This document shows, in pieces, positions 55,413 through 64,000 of a DNA stretch of 64,000 bases (position 1 is the stretch's first letter; every line of letters begins with the position of its first letter). Both the position numbers and the translations under genes were made by a program. The notes beneath the pieces were generated by a model, which had not been told where the DNA came from, ran no database searches, and saw only the letters and a list, made by a program, of their open reading frames with translations. The DNA is from Bacillus sp. HMF5848 (GTDB taxonomy: Bacteria; Bacillota; Bacilli; Bacillales; HMF5848): NCBI RefSeq assembly GCF_003944835.1, contig NZ_RWIV01000001.1, positions 3,196,530 to 3,260,529 of the forward strand, written 5' to 3'.

Positions 55413-56060
55413 ATGATTATAGAAGAAATAATGAAAACAGAAGTTGCTTGTTTAACACCTACCGACACAATAGCAACGGCTATTGAACTTATGAATTCAA
55501 AACGAATCCGTCACGTCCCAATTATTAACGAAGATAATAAACTCGTCGGAATTATTTCTGATAGAGATGTTCGCGACGCAAGTCCTTCCATTTTCCACAC
55601 TAACGAATTTGCCGATGACTTACAACAACCTTTACAATCATTAATGACAACAGATGTTATTACAGGCAGCCCACTTGATTTTGTTGAAGAAGTTGCTGCA
55701 TTATTTTATGAACATCGCATTAGTTGTCTACCTATTGTGAAAGACGGAATGGTTGTAGGTATCGTAACTGAGACAGATATGCTTCATACTTTGGTTCAAT
55801 TAACTGGTGCTCATCAGCCAAGCTCACATATCGAGGTTAAAGTTAAAAATAAGGCTGGTATGCTTTGCGAGGTCGCAACAGTTTTTCGCGACTTGAATAC
55901 AAATATATCAAGTGTTCTTGTATATCCTGATAAGGATGAACGATACAAAATTCTTGTTTTTCGTGTGCAAACTATAAATCCATTAAAAATCATAGCTGGC
56001 TTAAAACAAGAAGGCTATACAGTATTATGGCCTAGTGTACCGGAGTCTTATCATGAGTGA
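55413..56060 (+). CDS. acuB: AcuB, CBS-ACT regulatory protein
   Basis: A 215-residue protein with a pair of CBS repeats (~5-135; KRIRHVPIINEDNKLVGIIS and HRISCLPIVKDGMVVGIV) and a C-terminal ACT-like domain (~140-210). It probably binds an adenine nucleotide or amino acid; its role in acetoin/acetate use is not defined. ATG follows AGGGAGGAATTTTGT. Overlaps acuC by 8 bp. Confidence 0.93.
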   Translation: MIIEEIMKTEVACLTPTDTIATAIELMNSKRIRHVPIINEDNKLVGIISDRDVRDASPSIFHTNEFADDLQQPLQSLMTTDVITGSPLDFVEEVAALFYEHRISCLPIVKDGMVVGIVTETDMLHTLVQLTGAHQPSSHIEVKVKNKAGMLCEVATVFRDLNTNISSVLVYPDKDERYKILVFRVQTINPLKIIAGLKQEGYTVLWPSVPESYHE

Positions 56061-57222
56061 GAAATGCGTGTTTGTTTATTCTGACCAGTTTGAAACATAT
56101 AAGTTTAACGAACATCATCCATTTAATCAAAAGCGTGTAACTATGACATACGAGTTATTACGAGAAGTGAATGCTTTATCAGATGAACAAATAATTCCCC
56201 CTCGAATGGCAACAGATGAAGAACTCCAATTAATTCATGATAAGGCATATATTGAGGCTGTAAAAAAAGCTGGGCAAGGGGAATTGTCTGAAGAAGTTGC
56301 TTTGAATTACGGACTAGGAACAGAAGATGTCCCGATATTCCCTAATATGCATGAAGCTAGTGCTTGGCTAGTCGGAGGCACATTAACAGCAGTCGATAGT
56401 GTTTTAAGTGGGCAAGCGACACATGCTCTCAACTTAGGGGGTGGCCTTCACCATGGCTTTCGGGGGAAGGCATCAGGCTTTTGTATATACAATGATAGCT
56501 CTGTTGCCATTAAATACATTCAAGAAAAATATGGTCTCCGAGTACTTTACGTAGATACTGATGCTCATCATGGGGATGGTGTGCAGTGGTCTTTTTATGA
56601 TGATCCTGATGTTTGTACGTTTTCAATTCATGAAACAGGACGCTATTTGTTTCCAGGTACCGGAAACGTAAATGAACGAGGTCAAGGAAAGGGGTATGGG
56701 TTTTCTTTTAACATTCCTGTAGATGCTTTTACAGAGGATGATTCCTGGCTAGATACCTATTCAACAGCACTGCGTGAGGTAGCTGACTTTTTTAAGCCAG
56801 ACATAATATTTACTCAAAACGGAGCAGATTCTCATTATTATGACCCTCTCACACATCTATCATCAACAATAAAAATATATCGTGAAATTCCTAAGTTGGC
56901 TCATGAAATAGCACATAAACACTGTGATGGAAGATGGATTGCAGTTGGGGGTGGCGGATACGATATTTGGCGAGTTGTTCCAAGAGCTTGGTCATTTATT
57001 TGGCTTGAGATGATGAACGAACGTAATATAAACGGTCCCCTTCCAGCTAATTGGTTGTCTAAGTGGCAACTACAAGCTCCTGTCAAAATGGCATGTGAGT
57101 GGGAAGATAAACATGACATTTACAAACCAATTCCACGTCGCTCTGAAATTACCGAAAAAAATGCACAGACTGTAACAAAAGCATTACTACCTATCAGGAA
57201 CCATAGCAGCAAAGCAACATAA
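56053..57222 (+). CDS. acuC: AcuC, histone-deacetylase-family protein deacetylase
   Basis: A 389-residue zinc deacetylase of the HDAC/AcuC family. Active-site motifs: GGGLHHGFRGKASGFC, YVDTDAHHGDGVQWSF (zinc Asp/His) and QNGADSHYYDPL; the C-terminal catalytic Tyr is in VGGGGYDIW. It removes the acetyl group from AcsA, reactivating it without NAD+. ATG at 56053 is set by GGAGTCTTATC; it overlaps acuB by 8 bp. Length agrees with B. subtilis AcuC. Confidence 0.95.
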   Translation: MSEKCVFVYSDQFETYKFNEHHPFNQKRVTMTYELLREVNALSDEQIIPPRMATDEELQLIHDKAYIEAVKKAGQGELSEEVALNYGLGTEDVPIFPNMHEASAWLVGGTLTAVDSVLSGQATHALNLGGGLHHGFRGKASGFCIYNDSSVAIKYIQEKYGLRVLYVDTDAHHGDGVQWSFYDDPDVCTFSIHETGRYLFPGTGNVNERGQGKGYGFSFNIPVDAFTEDDSWLDTYSTALREVADFFKPDIIFTQNGADSHYYDPLTHLSSTIKIYREIPKLAHEIAHKHCDGRWIAVGGGGYDIWRVVPRAWSFIWLEMMNERNINGPLPANWLSKWQLQAPVKMACEWEDKHDIYKPIPRRSEITEKNAQTVTKALLPIRNHSSKAT

Positions 57223-57235
57223 TTAGGACGCAAAC

Positions 57236-57264
57236 AAGCGCAGAACTCTCTTGAGTCTGCGCTT
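57236..57264 (+). terminator. Terminator after acuABC
   Basis: AAGCGCAGA-ACTC pairs with GAGT-CTGCGCTT. The tail is weak (ACTCATTG), so efficiency is uncertain; it abuts the motS stop. Confidence 0.6.
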
Positions 57265-58072
57265 ACTCATTGCTAGAATCTGAATTCGTTATAACGATTT
57301 CAACTCTGCGGTTTATCTGCCAATTTTCCGGGCTTATATTAGGCACTACAGGTGCAGTATCACCGTATCCAACTGCAACGAAACGATCCGGTGATAGGTT
57401 ATTATTTGCAAGTAAATATCGTATCACACTACTCGATCTTGCAGCAGACAACTCCCAATTCGATGGATATTTAGCTGTGGTAATGGGGCGATTATCTGTG
57501 TGTCCCTCTACCTTCACTTCATTTGGTATATTAGAAAGTAGCGTCCCAACCTTTTCTAAAAATGGTAGGGCAGATGGCAATAAGTTCGCATCACCAGAAT
57601 TAAATAATACATTTTCTTGCAGTACTAAGACGACTCCACGCTCTGTTCTTGACGCTAATATAACATCATTTAAATCGTTAGTATCTAAAAAATCTTGCAC
57701 ATCCGTAAGAAGGTTTTCTAACGACTCGTCCTCACTTTGTGACTGATCATTTGTCGTCGTCTCATCCTTCGCCTGTTCTCTATTATCATTTATAGTATCT
57801 TCGTTTCCAGCCTTTGTATCGGTATCACTATTAGATCGATCGATAACAGTCTGCTCAGAAGGATTCTCAAAAGGTACAGGTGAAGGATAAAACTGAAAGA
57901 TTTGTCGTTCTCTAAAAGATTCAGCAACGGCCTGTAATTTAATAACATCAATTTGTGACACTGAAAATAATAAAACAAAGAACACTAGTATGAGCGTTAC
58001 TAAGTCAGAAAAGGTTACCATCCACAGTGGAGCACCCTTACTCTTAGCTTTCTTTCCCTCTCTACGCTTCAT
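57263..58072 (-). CDS. motS: Flagellar stator MotS, Na+ type
   Basis: A 269-residue MotB-family protein. One membrane helix follows the basic N-terminus, PLWMVTFSDLVTLILVFFVL, with the ion-coordinating Asp in FSD. A long acidic, low-complexity linker (about 80-130) leads to an OmpA-type peptidoglycan-binding domain with VKVEGHTDNRPITTAKYPS and NWELSAARSSSVIRYL. Together with MotP it drives flagella by Na+ flow. The gene overlaps motP by 11 bp and lies in the ccpA-motPS arrangement known in B. subtilis. Confidence 0.93.
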   Translation of the reverse strand: MKRREGKKAKSKGAPLWMVTFSDLVTLILVFFVLLFSVSQIDVIKLQAVAESFRERQIFQFYPSPVPFENPSEQTVIDRSNSDTDTKAGNEDTINDNREQAKDETTTNDQSQSEDESLENLLTDVQDFLDTNDLNDVILASRTERGVVLVLQENVLFNSGDANLLPSALPFLEKVGTLLSNIPNEVKVEGHTDNRPITTAKYPSNWELSAARSSSVIRYLLANNNLSPDRFVAVGYGDTAPVVPNISPENWQINRRVEIVITNSDSSNE

Positions 58073-58886
58073 TTGTCACTAGCTCCTCTTGCTCTAGCAC
58101 TTCATCGTTGCCAGCTTTTGCTTGTTCTTCATCAGATAAAAATGCACTTAATTTTTCCTCAAGTACTTTTGGATTCTGGCCAGATTGAACTCCGATTACA
58201 CCTTCAATAATAACCTGCTTATAAAAAACCTCTTGTTCGGTTTTTAGTGCTAGCTTATTTGCCATAGGAATAAAGAAAACGTTAGCTAGTAACGATCCAT
58301 ATAACGTTGTTAATATTGCTATAGCCATGTTAGGACCTAAAGAGGCCGGATCATCTAAGTTTTGAAGCATTAGAACAAGTCCTACAAGTGTCCCAATCAT
58401 TCCCCAAGATGGAGCTATTTCTCCACCTTTTTCAAGAATATTACGGCCTTTAGAATGACGTTCTTCCATCGCAATTATTTCTGCGTTCATGATGTCATTA
58501 ATAACATCAGGCTCTATCCCGTCAATTGCTAAAAGAACACCTTTCTTAATAAATTTGTCCTCTACATTTTCAATCTCTGCTTCAAGAGCCAAAAGTCCTT
58601 CTCTTCTTGCTTTTTCTGATAGAGTTACAAACGTTTGGATAAGAGTTCGCAAGTCATGGTTGTCCACACTAAACGCTTGCTTAATAACCTTTGGTAATGA
58701 TTTCATAGCATTTAGTGGAAAGCTCGTTAGCAGTCCTGCAATCGTTCCACCTATAACGATAACAATAGAAGCGATATCAATAAAGAATAAAAATCCTGAT
58801 GCTCCGCCACCACTAATAATACCGAATGAAATCATAATAATGCCAAGTACTAGCCCAATAGGAGTAAAAATGTCTGATTTTTTCAT
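58062..58886 (-). CDS. motP: Flagellar stator MotP, Na+ type
   Basis: A 274-residue MotA-family protein with four membrane helices (about 10-30, 33-53, 147-169 and 180-205). The conserved GGEIAPSWGMIGTLVGLVLML segment with the Pro-flanked helix 3 is present, and the cytoplasmic loop carries the charged residues that contact FliG (RREGLLALEAEIE). ATG with AGGGAGAGGGCT upstream. Paired with motS. Na+-dependence is inferred from family membership and from ccpA linkage. Confidence 0.93.
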   Translation of the reverse strand: MKKSDIFTPIGLVLGIIMISFGIISGGGASGFLFFIDIASIVIVIGGTIAGLLTSFPLNAMKSLPKVIKQAFSVDNHDLRTLIQTFVTLSEKARREGLLALEAEIENVEDKFIKKGVLLAIDGIEPDVINDIMNAEIIAMEERHSKGRNILEKGGEIAPSWGMIGTLVGLVLMLQNLDDPASLGPNMAIAILTTLYGSLLANVFFIPMANKLALKTEQEVFYKQVIIEGVIGVQSGQNPKVLEEKLSAFLSDEEQAKAGNDEVLEQEELVTNEA

Positions 58887-58993
58887 AGCCCTCTCCCTAT
58901 ATAACGACCTTGTGAATTTTCTTTAGGACCGTATATTGGCCACTTAAGAATAAGATTATAAAATTTATCTTACTCTATATATCGGCTAGTTTT

Positions 58994-59992
58994 TTATTTT
59001 GTTGAGTGCCTAAATTCAATTCTATGTGGTAAAACAACACAGTGATCTTCTACCTGTTCTTTATTCATATACTTTGTTAGTAATCTCATGGAAACAGCTC
59101 CAATATCATACATTGGCTGTACAACTGTTGTCAGTTGTGGACGTACCATAGTTGCAAGTCTAGTATTATCAAATCCAATAACCTCTAACTGATCAGGGAT
59201 GATGTAATTCTGGTCTTGAGCACCATGAATCACACCTAACGCCATTTCATCGTTTGCTGCAAAAACTACAGTTGGTACAGTATCCCCATTTAGTAAGTTC
59301 TCAATAGCTTCGATACCAGAATCGTGAGTATAATCACCTTCAATGACAAGTGATTCATCTAAATGAACACCTGCTTTATCTAATGCTGCTTTATACCCTG
59401 CAAACTTCAATTTTTCATTAATAGAGTCAGCTAACGGGCCTGCAACATAGCCAATTTTTGTATGTCCTTTTTCAATTAAATACGTTACAACATCTTCTGC
59501 TGCTTGCGCATAGTCAATATTTACAGAAGGAATAGTATTAGATTCTTCCATTGAAGCAGATATAACTATTGGTACTGGTGATTTCTCGAACTCTGCTACA
59601 TGCTCAGGTGTTATATGGCCACCCATGAAAATAATTCCATCCACCTGTTTTCCAAGCATTGTATTTAATAGATGCAATTCTTTGTCTTTGTTTTGATCTG
59701 AATTACTTAAAATAATATTATATTTGTACATAGTAGCAATATCTTCAATTCCGCGAGCTAGTTCAGCAAAAAAGATACTTGAGATATCTGGGATAATAAC
59801 ACCAACAGTTGTTGTTTTTTTACTAGCTAACCCACGCGCGACTGCATTTGGGCGGTATCCCAATCGCTCAATCGCATCCTGGACTTTTTTCCTCGTAGTA
59901 GGTTTGACATTTGGATTTCCATTAACAACACGTGATACTGTTGCCATGGAGACATTGGCTTCTCTTGCAACGTCATATATTGTAATATTCAT
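58994..59992 (-). CDS. ccpA: Catabolite control protein CcpA
   Basis: A 332-residue LacI-family regulator: N-terminal [22 protein letters not shown] and hinge [12 protein letters not shown] (1-60), then a periplasmic-binding-like core with [11 protein letters not shown] and [19 protein letters not shown]. With HPr(Ser-P) it binds cre sites and directs carbon catabolite control. ATG after AAGGAGTGAGGATATA. Followed by motPS 107 nt downstream. The upstream region to 60280 is AT-rich and holds its promoter, not clearly recognised. Confidence 0.97.
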   Translation of the reverse strand: MNITIYDVAREANVSMATVSRVVNGNPNVKPTTRKKVQDAIERLGYRPNAVARGLASKKTTTVGVIIPDISSIFFAELARGIEDIATMYKYNIILSNSDQNKDKELHLLNTMLGKQVDGIIFMGGHITPEHVAEFEKSPVPIVISASMEESNTIPSVNIDYAQAAEDVVTYLIEKGHTKIGYVAGPLADSINEKLKFAGYKAALDKAGVHLDESLVIEGDYTHDSGIEAIENLLNGDTVPTVVFAANDEMALGVIHGAQDQNYIIPDQLEVIGFDNTRLATMVRPQLTTVVQPMYDIGAVSMRLLTKYMNKEQVEDHCVVLPHRIEFRHSTK

Positions 59993-60280
59993 TATATCCT
60001 CACTCCTTGATAAGATTAGTTTTTAGTATGTAAATGAACTCAGTAATAAAATTCTTTTTCATATGTAATTATCATACGACACAATGATAGCTTGGGCAAC
60101 GTTTTACAAAATAATTAACGACATTTTTCGAGTTTATTTATGTAAGATTCCCCTGTTATGAACAAATTAATTAGTAATCTTATAATAATGGTTCTATTAT
60201 TTGAATTACTTATTAAACAACATAAATATTACCATAGGCACCCAATAGCAAAAGATTACTCGTACAGACATTCATTACAC

Positions 60281-60311
60281 AAAAAACTCCCCAGCAATAG
60301 GGGAGTTTTCT
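60281..60311 (-). terminator. Terminator downstream of aroA
   Basis: AAAACTCCCC pairs with GGGGAGTTTT around a 7-nt loop; T-run on the minus strand. It stands between aroA (3') and ccpA (5'). Confidence 0.85.
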
Positions 60312-60360
60312 AATTGTGTAGGGAATTTCAGATGTATTGGCAGACCCTCTCGTGGATCAT

Positions 60361-60460
60361 AAATTTTTTTTCCTTGGTCGCCTCGGTCCAACCGGAAATG
60401 TCAGCAAACAACTTAAACCGTTTGCGCCTCGGCCTCATACGGACACCTAGCGCTTTCTGA
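60361..60460. other. G+C-richer intergenic block beyond aroA
   Basis: Between the aroA stop and its terminator is a 100-bp block, much richer in G+C than its surroundings. It contains CCTTGGTCGCCTCGGTCC and GCGCCTCGGCC, two related CGCCTCGG segments, and a GCAAAC/GTTTGC hairpin (60404-60425). No open frame is supported. Possibly a dispersed repeat or a structured 3' UTR. The remainder of the 480-bp gap 59993-60473 holds nothing else recognised. Confidence 0.4.
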
Positions 60461-60473
60461 TTTTTATCTATTT

Positions 60474-61556
60474 TTATCTATACTGTAAACTAGACGCCAT
60501 TTGCTTTAAGTTGGTCATAAATTCATTAAACTGCTCAATGTTCATCTGTTGTGCTGAATCAGATAGTGCGACTGCTGGATCTGGGTGCACTTCTGCCATC
60601 ACACCATCTGCACCAATAGCAAGGGCCGCCTTCGCAGTAGGCAACAATAAATCGCGTCGACCGGTAGAATGCGTGACGTCTACCATAACCGGTAAATGTG
60701 TTTCTTTTTTCAATATTGGCACGGCTGAAATATCTAAAGTATTACGTGTTGCTCTTTCATAAGTACGAATACCACGCTCACATAAAATTATGTTCCCGTT
60801 ACCTTGAGCAATAATATATTCTGCTGCATTAATAAACTCGTCAATGGTTGCTGCTAGGCCACGCTTTAACAAGACAGGCTTATTAACAGCCCCAGCCGCC
60901 TTAAGCAGTTCAAAGTTTTGCATGTTGCGTGCTCCGATTTGGATAACATCAATATAATCAACAGCAACTTCAATGTCAGCAGGATTTACTATTTCACTAA
61001 TCACAGCTAGGTCATATTCTTTTGCTACTTGTTTCAATATTTTTAAACCTTCTAAACCTAATCCTTGGAAGTCATACGGAGATGTACGCGGCTTAAATGC
61101 GCCTCCACGTAACAACTTAATGCCCTGTGCCTTTACTGCCTTCGCTACTTCAGCAACCTGTTCATAGCTCTCTACCGCACAAGGTCCCATCACAAAATGA
61201 GGCTTGCCATCCCCAATTAATTCCCCTTTAATGTTTACAATAGTGTCATCTGGTTTTTTCTTACGTGAAACCAATAATGCTTTGCGATGGTCATCCTTCT
61301 GAAGTTCTAAGCCAGCCTTAAAGATTTCTTTAAAAATATGAAGTAACGTTGAATTTTCAAACGGTCCTTCATTATTTTCAAGTATTAAATCAAGCATCTC
61401 ACGTTCACGAACTGGATCGAAACGGCTCGTACCTTGTGTTTCTTTAATATGACCGATGTCTTGAACTAACTTAGCACGCTCACTAATTAACCTTAAAAGT
61501 TGAATATTAATGTCGTCAACTTGCTGTCGAAGTGCATCTAACTCAGCATTACTCAT
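60474..61556 (-). CDS. aroA: Bifunctional chorismate mutase / DAHP synthase
   Basis: A 360-residue protein. Residues 1-90 are an AroQ-type chorismate mutase domain ([32 protein letters not shown]). Residues ~105-355 are a type Ib 3-deoxy-D-arabino-heptulosonate 7-phosphate synthase ([45 protein letters not shown]). It starts the shikimate pathway and is feedback-regulated by chorismate or prephenate through the mutase domain. ATG after AGGGGAGATGATGAG. Same place, upstream of ccpA, as in B. subtilis (also called aroG). Confidence 0.96.
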   Translation of the reverse strand: MSNAELDALRQQVDDINIQLLRLISERAKLVQDIGHIKETQGTSRFDPVREREMLDLILENNEGPFENSTLLHIFKEIFKAGLELQKDDHRKALLVSRKKKPDDTIVNIKGELIGDGKPHFVMGPCAVESYEQVAEVAKAVKAQGIKLLRGGAFKPRTSPYDFQGLGLEGLKILKQVAKEYDLAVISEIVNPADIEVAVDYIDVIQIGARNMQNFELLKAAGAVNKPVLLKRGLAATIDEFINAAEYIIAQGNGNIILCERGIRTYERATRNTLDISAVPILKKETHLPVMVDVTHSTGRRDLLLPTAKAALAIGADGVMAEVHPDPAVALSDSAQQMNIEQFNEFMTNLKQMASSLQYR

Positions 61557-61801
61557 CTCATCATCTCCCCTTTAAATAGAACAGTCTTTATGGATTTTTC
61601 AATTCCTATAGCGACCATTTAACTTTTATGTTACATTTCTTATTAAGTTAGAGTTTATTATAAACGATAATAAATTCAATGTCACGAATTATTTCTTTAT
61701 TAATTAAACGCTTTTAAGCGATAAAGCATTACATCAGATTCATGTATGTGAAAACAGTGATTTAATAGTATATGAGAAATAGATAAAGTAGGTGCATGAT
61801 A

Positions 61802-63946
61802 ATGAGCAAGAACACACCACTATTTGCTTTAGATATTGGTACACGTTCTGTTGTCGGTATAGTACTAGAAGAATATGAAGGTCAGTACAAAGTCATAGAT
61901 TTAATTGCTCAAGAGCACAGCGAACGTGCTATGCTAGATGGTCAAATACATGATGTACTAGCTGTATCACAAGTAATATGTAAGATTAAGGATGAGCTAG
62001 AGAAAAGGCATGGCGTATTACAAAAAGTTTGTGTAGCTGCTGCTGGTCGTTCATTGCGAACAGAAAGAGCTAAGTTTTCAGTGAACATATCTGGGAAGCC
62101 CATGATAAAGAAAGAAGACATCATTCATTTAGAATTATCTGCTGTTCAGCAAGCACAGCATCAGCTCGCTGAAAAGGACAAGCTTGAAAAGAGCTATAAC
62201 TACTATTGTGTTGGCTACTCAGTTATACATTATCAGCTAGATGAAGCTGCAATCGGTAACTTAATCGACCAACAAGGGGAATATGCTAGCGTTGAAGTGA
62301 TTGCTACTTTTTTACCGAAAGTAGTTGTAGAGTCTTTGCTAGCTGCATTGCACAGAACCGATCTTGAAATGGAGGCACTCACACTAGAGCCGATAGCTGC
62401 CATTAACGTATTAATACCTCAGACTATGCGACGTTTGAATGTAGCTTTAGTAGATATAGGAGCAGGGACTTCTGATATTGCTATAACTGATGAAGGCACT
62501 GTTGTTGCTTATGGGATGGTACCTATTGCCGGAGATGAGATAACCGAAGCTGTTAGTGATGAATATTTACTTGATTTTCCGTTGGCAGAAAAAGCAAAGC
62601 GTGATTTGTATCTTCAATCAACAATAACTATCACAGACATTTTAGGCTTCGAAACGGAAATAATTCGAGATGAGGTTATTGATAAAATCTCATATGCTAT
62701 AGATAGGCTGGCATCTGCTATTAGTGATGAAATATTACTATTAAATAATCAGAAGCCTCCAAAAGCAGTTATGCTTGTTGGGGGAGGTAGTTTAACTCCT
62801 GACCTTCCTAGGACAATTGCTGAAAAACTACAATTACCAGAGAACCGTGTAGCCGTTCGTGGCATAGATGCGATTCAAAACCTTCAATATGACAAAGATA
62901 TGGTAAAAGGCCCAGAGTGGGTTACACCAATTGGTATTGCAATTGCGGCAAAACAAAATCCCATCCAATACATCACGGTTGATGTAAATGAGAGAACGGT
63001 TAGAATGTTTCAACTACAGCAATTATCAGTTGGCGATTGCTTATTAAGTGCTGGAGTAAAGCTTAATAAGCTTTATGGTAAACCCGGCCAGGCTATTATT
63101 GTAAAAATTAACAATCAACAAGTTACTATTCCAGGAACATATGGTCACCCTCCCGTTCTATTGAAAAACGGAGAACCTTGCTCGTTAGAAGACATTGTTC
63201 ATAATGGAGACGCCCTAACTGTTGAAAGAGGTACAGATGGACAATGCGCAAGCATTACTATCAATGAACTTTTAGAGGATGTATCTGTAAAGACGGTATA
63301 TGTGAATGACACTAGATATGATGTAAAGCCCGTTATTTATCAAAACGATAAGATTGTGGAAGCAACTATACAAGTACAAGATCACGATCACATAACATAT
63401 GTCTTTCCAAAAACTATTAAAGATTTATTGAACTTTGTAAAACTAGAACAAACAGTAAACAATCAACAGCAGTTTACTGTCACACTAAATCACAAAACAT
63501 ACGACATTCTAGAATGGTCAAGCTCAGTATTATTAAATGGCAAAAAGGTAAATTTATTGTCTCATTACTCTAACAATGATCATATTTCTATCACACACAC
63601 TTACATACCAACGCTCGAAGAAATTAGTGCAAAGCTGGAAATAGATTTAAATTGTACGTTACAAGTATTTTTTGAGGATCAGTTGATTACGTTAGAAAAA
63701 GTAATGCACAAAGTGTACCGGGATAATCTTTTATTAAGAGCTGAAGATCGCATTTATCCTGGTGACAATTTAACAATTGAAGAAAATCATTACGAGCCAT
63801 TTATTTTCCAGGACATCTTCCGATATGTCGATATTTCAATACCTCAAACAAGCAACAGTCAGTTTTTACTCTTGAGAAATAACGAAGAGGTTGGGTTTGA
63901 CACAATCCTAAATGCTGGAGATAAGATTCATATAAAGTGGCTTTAA
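61802..63946 (+). CDS. Long FtsA/PilM-like actin-fold protein with C-terminal extension
   Basis: A 714-residue protein. Residues ~5-380 have the FtsA-type actin fold: phosphate-1 loop FALDIGTRSVVGIV, connect region VALVDIGAGTSDIAI (phosphate 2) and adenosine motif VMLVGGGSLTPDLP. Residues ~385-714 form an extension with repeated segments of the form L..(I/V)..GD.(I/L)(T/H)(V/I) (LEDIVHNGDALTVE, EDRIYPGDNLTIE, DTILNAGDKIHIK) that look like beta-grasp repeats. No amphipathic FtsA membrane helix was seen at the C-terminus. Ordinary FtsA is ~420-440 residues, so this is a paralogue. I prefer the ATG at 61802 with TAGGTGCATGATA over an ATG six bases upstream. Function unknown. Confidence 0.8.
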   Translation: MSKNTPLFALDIGTRSVVGIVLEEYEGQYKVIDLIAQEHSERAMLDGQIHDVLAVSQVICKIKDELEKRHGVLQKVCVAAAGRSLRTERAKFSVNISGKPMIKKEDIIHLELSAVQQAQHQLAEKDKLEKSYNYYCVGYSVIHYQLDEAAIGNLIDQQGEYASVEVIATFLPKVVVESLLAALHRTDLEMEALTLEPIAAINVLIPQTMRRLNVALVDIGAGTSDIAITDEGTVVAYGMVPIAGDEITEAVSDEYLLDFPLAEKAKRDLYLQSTITITDILGFETEIIRDEVIDKISYAIDRLASAISDEILLLNNQKPPKAVMLVGGGSLTPDLPRTIAEKLQLPENRVAVRGIDAIQNLQYDKDMVKGPEWVTPIGIAIAAKQNPIQYITVDVNERTVRMFQLQQLSVGDCLLSAGVKLNKLYGKPGQAIIVKINNQQVTIPGTYGHPPVLLKNGEPCSLEDIVHNGDALTVERGTDGQCASITINELLEDVSVKTVYVNDTRYDVKPVIYQNDKIVEATIQVQDHDHITYVFPKTIKDLLNFVKLEQTVNNQQQFTVTLNHKTYDILEWSSSVLLNGKKVNLLSHYSNNDHISITHTYIPTLEEISAKLEIDLNCTLQVFFEDQLITLEKVMHKVYRDNLLLRAEDRIYPGDNLTIEENHYEPFIFQDIFRYVDISIPQTSNSQFLLLRNNEEVGFDTILNAGDKIHIKWL

Positions 63947-64000
63947 GAATTGCTCTTGTCTGTAAGATTATTGGTAATTCCTCTAGAATGGATACAATAA
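63947..64000. other. Downstream flank at window end
   Basis: 54 bases after the FtsA-like gene stop; too short to show a feature. Confidence 0.3.

Noticed and set aside
59724-60026. Plus-strand frame overlapping ccpA
   Set aside because: Antisense shadow of ccpA.
61709-61720. CGCTTTTAAGCG as a cre or other operator upstream of the FtsA-like gene
   Set aside because: It is a perfect 12-bp palindrome, but it does not fit the cre consensus and may be chance in AT-rich DNA.

Overview
The window is a 64-kb chromosomal segment of an AT-rich, endospore-forming Bacillaceae bacterium (Bacillus sensu lato). Most genes follow the order I recall for the B. subtilis ytpI-ytoI-ytkL / argGH / ackA-ytxK-tpx-ytfJ / sppA-ppnK / thiI-ezrA-hisJ / rpsD-tyrS-acsA-acuABC-motPS-ccpA-aroA region. 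Sporulation genes (an alpha/beta SASP, a YtfJ/GerW protein) and the Na+-type stator MotPS fit this. The genus cannot be fixed from the sequence alone. No rRNA, tRNA, CRISPR, prophage or intact insertion sequence was seen.

Layout. 1-6.9 kb: start of nrnA (cut by the window edge), ytpI, ytoI, an ABC-F ATPase of the YfmM type, a 21-bp tandem repeat array, ytkL and an M24 aminopeptidase. 6.8-10.8 kb: an accessory-looking stretch with a Tat-exported four-cluster Fe-S subunit and a cytochrome b subunit but no catalytic partner, a PAS-PAS-PP2C phosphatase and a small basic protein. 10.8-19.8 kb: ald, ytkK, an NCS1 permease, a universal stress protein, argGH behind two ARG boxes, a second 21-bp array and moaB. 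19.8-31.5 kb: an EcsC-family protein, a two-component system with an unusual sensor, ackA, ytxK, a YqkD-like hydrolase, a hemerythrin-like protein, a NUDIX hydrolase, tpx, a small P-loop kinase, ytfJ and ytfI. 31.5-49 kb: sppA-yteJ, the second NAD kinase, thiT behind a TPP riboswitch, ytcI, a SASP gene, iscS-like/thiI, ezrA, hisJ, refZ, a GAF-type methionine sulfoxide reductase, diguanylate cyclase dgcP, rpsD and T-box-controlled tyrS. 49-64 kb: a class A PBP, acsA facing acuABC, ccpA-motPS, aroA (chorismate mutase-DAHP synthase) and a long FtsA paralogue.

How the genes connect. AcsA, AcuA and AcuC form the acetylation switch on acetyl-CoA synthetase. AckA makes acetate in overflow metabolism, and CcpA, encoded here, regulates both ends; candidate cre sites lie at acsA and ackA. 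The iscS-like desulfurase and ThiI act together in tRNA thiolation and thiamine supply, and ThiT imports thiamine. EzrA, RefZ, the class A PBP and the FtsA paralogue concern division and wall growth; DgcP and MotPS concern motility signalling.

The most unusual material is non-coding or of orphan type. Two arrays of 21-bp units share a core pattern and both sit between convergent genes. An electron-transfer pair has no catalytic subunit and lies behind two CsoR/CstR-like palindromes. The FtsA paralogue carries a C-terminal extension of more than 300 residues. Two G+C-richer intergenic blocks are unexplained, and dispersed palindromic repeats show compensatory stem changes. Terminators were located by eye as G+C stems with T-runs; promoters are consensus matches only. 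Start codons were chosen by Shine-Dalgarno position.
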